The translations under genes and the position numbers were made by a program. Under the pieces are notes generated by a model. It was given only the letters and a program-made list of their open reading frames with translations, did no database searches and was not told the DNA's origin. This document shows, piece after piece, positions 59,919 through 64,000 of a DNA stretch of 64,000 bases. Source of the stretch: Neobacillus paridis (GTDB taxonomy: Bacteria; Bacillota; Bacilli; Bacillales; Cytobacillaceae); assembly GCF_016765675.1 (NCBI RefSeq), contig NZ_JAESWB010000165.1, positions 26,373-90,372 on the forward strand, read 5' to 3'. Each line of letters starts with the position of its first letter. Position 1 is the stretch's first letter.

Positions 59919-62733
59919 AATCTTCTTTAATTGACTTACTGCCAATTTCATCTAAAAGAAGATCTACAATATACCAGAGTTCATTATTCGATAAAGTTAC
60001 ATTCAGATTTTTATCAATCACATCGGCAGCATCTTTCACTTTTTTCAATAGGGCGGTTCCCTTGTCTGTCGGTTCCCCTTTGTAGACAAGCTCCGCTCTG
60101 GTAATTGCACGTTCTATTGCAAAAGCAGTGTGCACGATAATCCGAATGACGGTTGTATTTTTAAAATAAACATCTAGTTGTTTTTGTAATTGGCCACAGA
60201 ACTTCAGAAGAACCGAAATTGCCCGGGTAGGATTAAGATAAACCAAAAGGGATTTAAGGGTATCCTCACACAATGCACGGATAATAACATCTGATTCACT
60301 GTTCTTCACCGTCATATGGCCGCTTTTAATAATTTGCTCAATTAATTTCTGGCCTTCTCCCTCGATAAACTTTTCCAGAGAGATAAAAGGCACATCCAAT
60401 TGCGGCTTCTTGACGCCTACTGCAGCGAGAATGTCATATATTTTGGAGATTCTCTCCACTTCAGCGTTCAGACCAATCGTTGACAGCGGAATAATCGTAA
60501 TATTTTCAGTAGTAATATCATTAATAAAAAGCTCAGTCATTTCTTCCAATTTAATCGCTGTTCCTTGACCGGAAGAGCAAATCGTCAATATTGCTTTTGG
60601 TTTTCCCGACTCCTTCGGTTTTTCAGGAACTTCCTCTTCGCTTTTATAATAAGATTTTTGAACTGACTGATATATGCTGTTTAAATCCATATCTAAAAAA
60701 TTGGAGCGGCGGACAGCATCAAGAACCATCGGCATGGAAACCATATCAATCGCCTTTACAGCCACCCCTGATTTTTCATGAATTTGTTCCTCGAAGTAAT
60801 AAAGTGATCCCATATCAACCAGCATGAGAACCCCTTCACCGCGATCCACTTCGCGGACAGCAGCAACAATATCATCTAAAATGTCATAAAAGCCAACATC
60901 CAGCGGCATATCCACTGCCACGATGTTGTAATCACCAAGTAATTCCTTGGCAACTTCCACCATAGAAGAGGCGGTACTATTTCCGTGAGTAGCCACCACA
61001 ATCCCGACTTTCCCTTTTTGGTTCAGCTCATTGATGGATACAAGCAGCATTGCCAAATAGGTCGTTTCAAATTCCGGCAGCGTAATTTGAAGTCTTTCTT
61101 CAATAATTTCTTTCATTTTAGAAGCAACTTGATATTCTTTTTCGATTTCTTTTATGGTCTCATCAAGTGCAGGCGGTGCTGTTCGCTGATCGTGGTTTTT
61201 TCCTTGCAAAAAGCCATCAATATGAAGACTGATGAAATAAATAAACTTATCATTAAAAGTCCGGTTTAAAACACTTTCAGCAAAGGACCGCAGTTCTTCG
61301 GCAAGTTCAAGTACCTGTTTATTAACTAATTTGGCCAGCTCCATATTATGATATTTCGATACTTGCTGGTAAAAACTCTTAATATGGATTTTAATATCTG
61401 TTTCGACAAATTTATTTATTTCTTCATCCTCAACCCCTTCTTCCTTAAGAAGCCGTGCCTTATCCTCAATAATTTTATACATATCAAAAGGCAGATCGTA
61501 AACATCATCCTCAACCAGTTCCTTACTGCCTTCCCCCGTAATGATCGTGACCGTATTAATCAATTTCGTGATTTTCTCATTTTCATTGACATTTCGGGAT
61601 ACCCGTGATAAGCCCTCTTTAATTTCCTGTGGAAGCGTTTTTAGTGATAACGTTATATAGGGCTTGTTCATACTTTCAAGGAATCCTTGGGCACAAACAA
61701 GTTGAATATGGGATTTCAGCTGTCCGACATTACCAAAAGTAACAGCCCCAATCAATGCTTTAATGACATCTGCGTGAACTCTGAGCTCTTTATTGACCCG
61801 CTTCGCCTCCTTAGCCAGCAGGTACTTACAAAGTTCAACCTTCTCCTCTACTTTTCTGCCATGAAATGAAGGAATGGTGATCGTTATCGGAATCCGCCGC
61901 AAAAAGGTATTTAAAAAGGAAGATGAAGGATCCTCCGTTGTCGCCCCAATAATTAAAACATTCGATGTATGATTCCGTTCGACTTCTCCCAATTTATTGA
62001 ATCGCCCGGTATCCATAAAATAAAAGATCATTTCCTGCCCCTCAGGAGGAAGCCGATGGACTTCATCCAAGAAGAGTATTCCGCCATCGGCTTTTTCGAC
62101 AAGCCCCTGTTTGTTACCGGTGGCACCGGTAAAGGCACCGCTGACATGCCCAAAAAGTTGGGATAACAGCAACTGAGGATTATTATAATAATCCGCACAG
62201 TTAAATACGATAAATGGTGAATGTTCGTTCATTCTTCCGACATATTTTGCGTATTCATGCATCATATGGGCAAACAACGTCTTTCCAGAACCCGTTGGCC
62301 CAAGGATCAGGGTATGAAGTCCATTTGGCGGATAAACAACTGCTGCTTTGGCCTGATCAATTAACTTTGTCAAACTTCCCTCCGCACCGATCATCAGGTT
62401 AAAAGGATCTTCATTTTTATGGATCGCAGGTTTTTCCTTTTCCTGATACAAAGCTGTTAAGGAAGGGATTTCCAATACAGTCCTGTCGACGATATTACCG
62501 AAAAACTTCTGTATCACATCGCGGGGGATATAACGGACGGGTCGTTTTTTAATTTTTACCACTCTGCCATCACGGACAAGATTATTGAGTTCAAGGCTTA
62601 CATTATTTCGCAGCATCTCCAATTCCTTAGCCATGTCGCTGGCAGTAAATCCTTCGATCTCCAATATCTGTTCTTTCGTTAATTCATTGGACTTATCTTG
62701 CAAATATTGATAAATACGTTCAATACGTTTCAT
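59917..62733 (-). CDS. Sigma-54-dependent PTS-controlled activator, LevR/ManR family
   Basis: 938-residue regulator. Order: N-terminal helix-turn-helix (about 1-75), AAA+ domain with Walker A GPTGSGKT (145-152), GAFTGA (199-204, contact to sigma-54) and Walker B ILFLDE (219-224), a PRD, an EIIA-Man-like domain (GIVVATHGNSTASSMVEV), an EIIB-like segment (LTICSSGQGTAIKLEEM) and a second PRD. Phosphorylation by PTS proteins in these domains controls such activators. It is read toward the sugar operon and is separated from it by a terminator. B. subtilis LevR drives the lev operon from a sigma-54 promoter. Confidence 0.95.
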   Translation of the reverse strand: MKRIERIYQYLQDKSNELTKEQILEIEGFTASDMAKELEMLRNNVSLELNNLVRDGRVVKIKKRPVRYIPRDVIQKFFGNIVDRTVLEIPSLTALYQEKEKPAIHKNEDPFNLMIGAEGSLTKLIDQAKAAVVYPPNGLHTLILGPTGSGKTLFAHMMHEYAKYVGRMNEHSPFIVFNCADYYNNPQLLLSQLFGHVSGAFTGATGNKQGLVEKADGGILFLDEVHRLPPEGQEMIFYFMDTGRFNKLGEVERNHTSNVLIIGATTEDPSSSFLNTFLRRIPITITIPSFHGRKVEEKVELCKYLLAKEAKRVNKELRVHADVIKALIGAVTFGNVGQLKSHIQLVCAQGFLESMNKPYITLSLKTLPQEIKEGLSRVSRNVNENEKITKLINTVTIITGEGSKELVEDDVYDLPFDMYKIIEDKARLLKEEGVEDEEINKFVETDIKIHIKSFYQQVSKYHNMELAKLVNKQVLELAEELRSFAESVLNRTFNDKFIYFISLHIDGFLQGKNHDQRTAPPALDETIKEIEKEYQVASKMKEIIEERLQITLPEFETTYLAMLLVSINELNQKGKVGIVVATHGNSTASSMVEVAKELLGDYNIVAVDMPLDVGFYDILDDIVAAVREVDRGEGVLMLVDMGSLYYFEEQIHEKSGVAVKAIDMVSMPMVLDAVRRSNFLDMDLNSIYQSVQKSYYKSEEEVPEKPKESGKPKAILTICSSGQGTAIKLEEMTELFINDITTENITIIPLSTIGLNAEVERISKIYDILAAVGVKKPQLDVPFISLEKFIEGEGQKLIEQIIKSGHMTVKNSESDVIIRALCEDTLKSLLVYLNPTRAISVLLKFCGQLQKQLDVYFKNTTVIRIIVHTAFAIERAITRAELVYKGEPTDKGTALLKKVKDAADVIDKNLNVTLSNNELWYIVDLLLDEIGSKSIKED

Positions 62734-62802
62734 ACCTATCTCAACCTCAACTTTATAATGGAAACTCCAAGAAACCTGTTAATGTTTGGACAGGGGATCG
62801 AC

Positions 62803-63789
62803 TCATTTTTCGGATGCAAAGATTATATTGTTTTGTTTTCGAGCCTCCTCTGTAATTTGAAGAACCGTTGTGCTCAAATTCCGCCACTTTTCATATTCGC
62901 GCTGATTATTTGTATTGATAATCGCAGCAAAATCCCGGCATTCATAGACCATATCTTGTTCCTCCTGCGGAACACCTAAGTTTTCGCTCTCCTTCGTATG
63001 ATTATCAACAAACTCCAATTTAGAAATTGGTGCGACATCCTCTAAAATAAACGTCCCCTTTTCCCCATGAATCTCGGGCGACATGGAGGAATGAGAAATT
63101 TTCGAGCAGATCACCGTGCAGACAAAACCGTCATACTCTAACACCAGTGTTCCGGCCCCGTCAATTCCACTTCTCAACATTACAGGATGATAGCTGACTT
63201 TCTTTGGCGCCCCAAACAATCCCGCTGCCAACGAAACCGAGTATACGCCTAAGTCAACCAGTGCACCACCTGAAAAAGAAGCGGAAAACACGTTAGGCTC
63301 TTCCCCTTGTAAAAAGGCATCATAGCGTGAGGAATATTGAATATATGGTAAGACCGCGCTTCTTAATTGCCCTGCCATTCCCAGCTTTTCTTTAAGAGTG
63401 TTAAAATTAGGAGTATGAATATTACGGGTAGCTTCAAATAAGAATACCCCATTTTCATCTGCCGTTTTAAACGCTTCATCCAGTTCCTTTGTGTTTGAAA
63501 ATATCGGTTTTTCACAGACGACATGCTTTTTATTTTTTAAAAATAATAAAGCCTGCTCAAAATGGAGTGAGTTCGGTGAAGCAATATAGACCATATCAAT
63601 ATCATTGCATTTTGCCATCGCTTCGATATCGGTAAAAACATCGTTGACATTGAATTCTTCTATGAAACTTTTTGCTTTTTTCTCTGAACGGGAATAAACC
63701 GCAGTTAAATTGAATTCCCCACTAAGCTGTGCAGCTTTAATAAACGATTTAGTAATCCAACTTGTACCAATGGTGCCGAAATTTATCAT
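62803..63789 (-). CDS. Gfo/Idh/MocA family oxidoreductase
   Basis: NAD(P)-dependent sugar-type dehydrogenase of 328 residues. Rossmann start INFGTIGTSWITKSFIKAA, then VYIASPNSLHFEQA, VVCEKPIFSN with the conserved Glu-Lys-Pro, and a C-terminal GGALVDLGVYSVSLA. Substrate is not predictable. AGGAG precedes the ATG. It lies 69 bases upstream of the regulator gene and may be co-transcribed. Confidence 0.88.
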   Translation of the reverse strand: MINFGTIGTSWITKSFIKAAQLSGEFNLTAVYSRSEKKAKSFIEEFNVNDVFTDIEAMAKCNDIDMVYIASPNSLHFEQALLFLKNKKHVVCEKPIFSNTKELDEAFKTADENGVFLFEATRNIHTPNFNTLKEKLGMAGQLRSAVLPYIQYSSRYDAFLQGEEPNVFSASFSGGALVDLGVYSVSLAAGLFGAPKKVSYHPVMLRSGIDGAGTLVLEYDGFVCTVICSKISHSSMSPEIHGEKGTFILEDVAPISKLEFVDNHTKESENLGVPQEEQDMVYECRDFAAIINTNNQREYEKWRNLSTTVLQITEEARKQNNIIFASEK

Positions 63790-64000
63790 ATCTCTTGTCT
63801 CCTTTATACTTTTTCTCTTTCAAGTTTCTATTTTACGCTAATATTGATTAAATTTGAAATCACATCTTCCGGAAGTTTGAGTCAAGTATTTGTGGGCAGT
63901 TTTTTTATCTCCACAGAAGTGAAAGCGGATTCACTTATTTAGAGTGCTCTCTTGATAGAAAATTTGTCTTTTTTAAAAACCGGCCAACTCTTTTAATGCT

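Overview
The window is a chromosomal segment of a low-GC Gram-positive spore-former of the family Bacillaceae. The gene order yebE-yebG-purEKBCSQLFMNHD-yerA-yerB-yerC-pcrB-pcrA-ligA-camS-(gatC) is the Bacillus subtilis backbone. The glyoxylate genes, the long anaerobic cobalamin operon and the LevR/sigma-54 sugar PTS point to a relative such as Neobacillus, Mesobacillus or Priestia rather than B. subtilis itself. This placement is inferred from gene content; no 16S rRNA gene is present.

Layout. 1-198: 5' end of gatC. 580-2270: a lysozyme-like protein, then a 16-copy 52-bp tandem array. 2272-7608: yueI, a POT peptide transporter and the glyoxylate pair aceB-aceA. 7820-17549: camS, ligA, pcrA, pcrB, yerC, yerB, yerA (minus strand). 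17709-18192: two small membrane proteins (plus). 18245-31505: the complete purine operon (minus), led by a PurR-type operator, a sigma-A promoter and a guanine riboswitch, with a 7-copy 21-bp repeat between purH and purD. 31505-33558: yebG, yebE and a beta-propeller gene with an apparent frameshift. 33656-47951: a 15-gene operon of the anaerobic B12 pathway, from CbiX to a PduO-type adenosyltransferase. 48092-48726: two divergent cobalamin riboswitches back to back. 48749-51459: cbiMNQO cobalt uptake. 51650-59552: sirC, ptsI, ptsH, nagB, nagA, a DUF986 protein and a mannose-family PTS (IID, IIC, IIB, IIA), all minus, behind a sigma-54-type promoter. 59917-63789: the LevR-type activator and a Gfo/Idh/MocA oxidoreductase.

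How it works together. Purine synthesis is controlled twice, by PurR at the promoter and by guanine at the leader. B12 synthesis and cobalt import diverge from one intergenic region, and each carries its own B12-sensing leader. CobA and SirC make sirohydrochlorin, CbiX inserts cobalt, and the Cbi/Cob enzymes complete the corrin. The nucleotide-loop genes (cbiB, cobU, cobS, cobT) are not in the window. The sugar block can import a hexosamine- or mannose-type sugar, deacetylate and deaminate it to fructose-6-phosphate, and also encodes the general PTS proteins HPr and EI.

Most genes are conserved Bacillus genes. The least explained sequences are the 52-bp array, the 21-bp repeat inside the purine operon, an inverted-repeat element at 33560-33638, the T8 frameshift in the propeller gene, and the AATACACT repeats upstream of the PTS promoter. 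Several start codons were chosen from ribosome-binding sites and family lengths and differ from the longest possible reading frame; each is noted.
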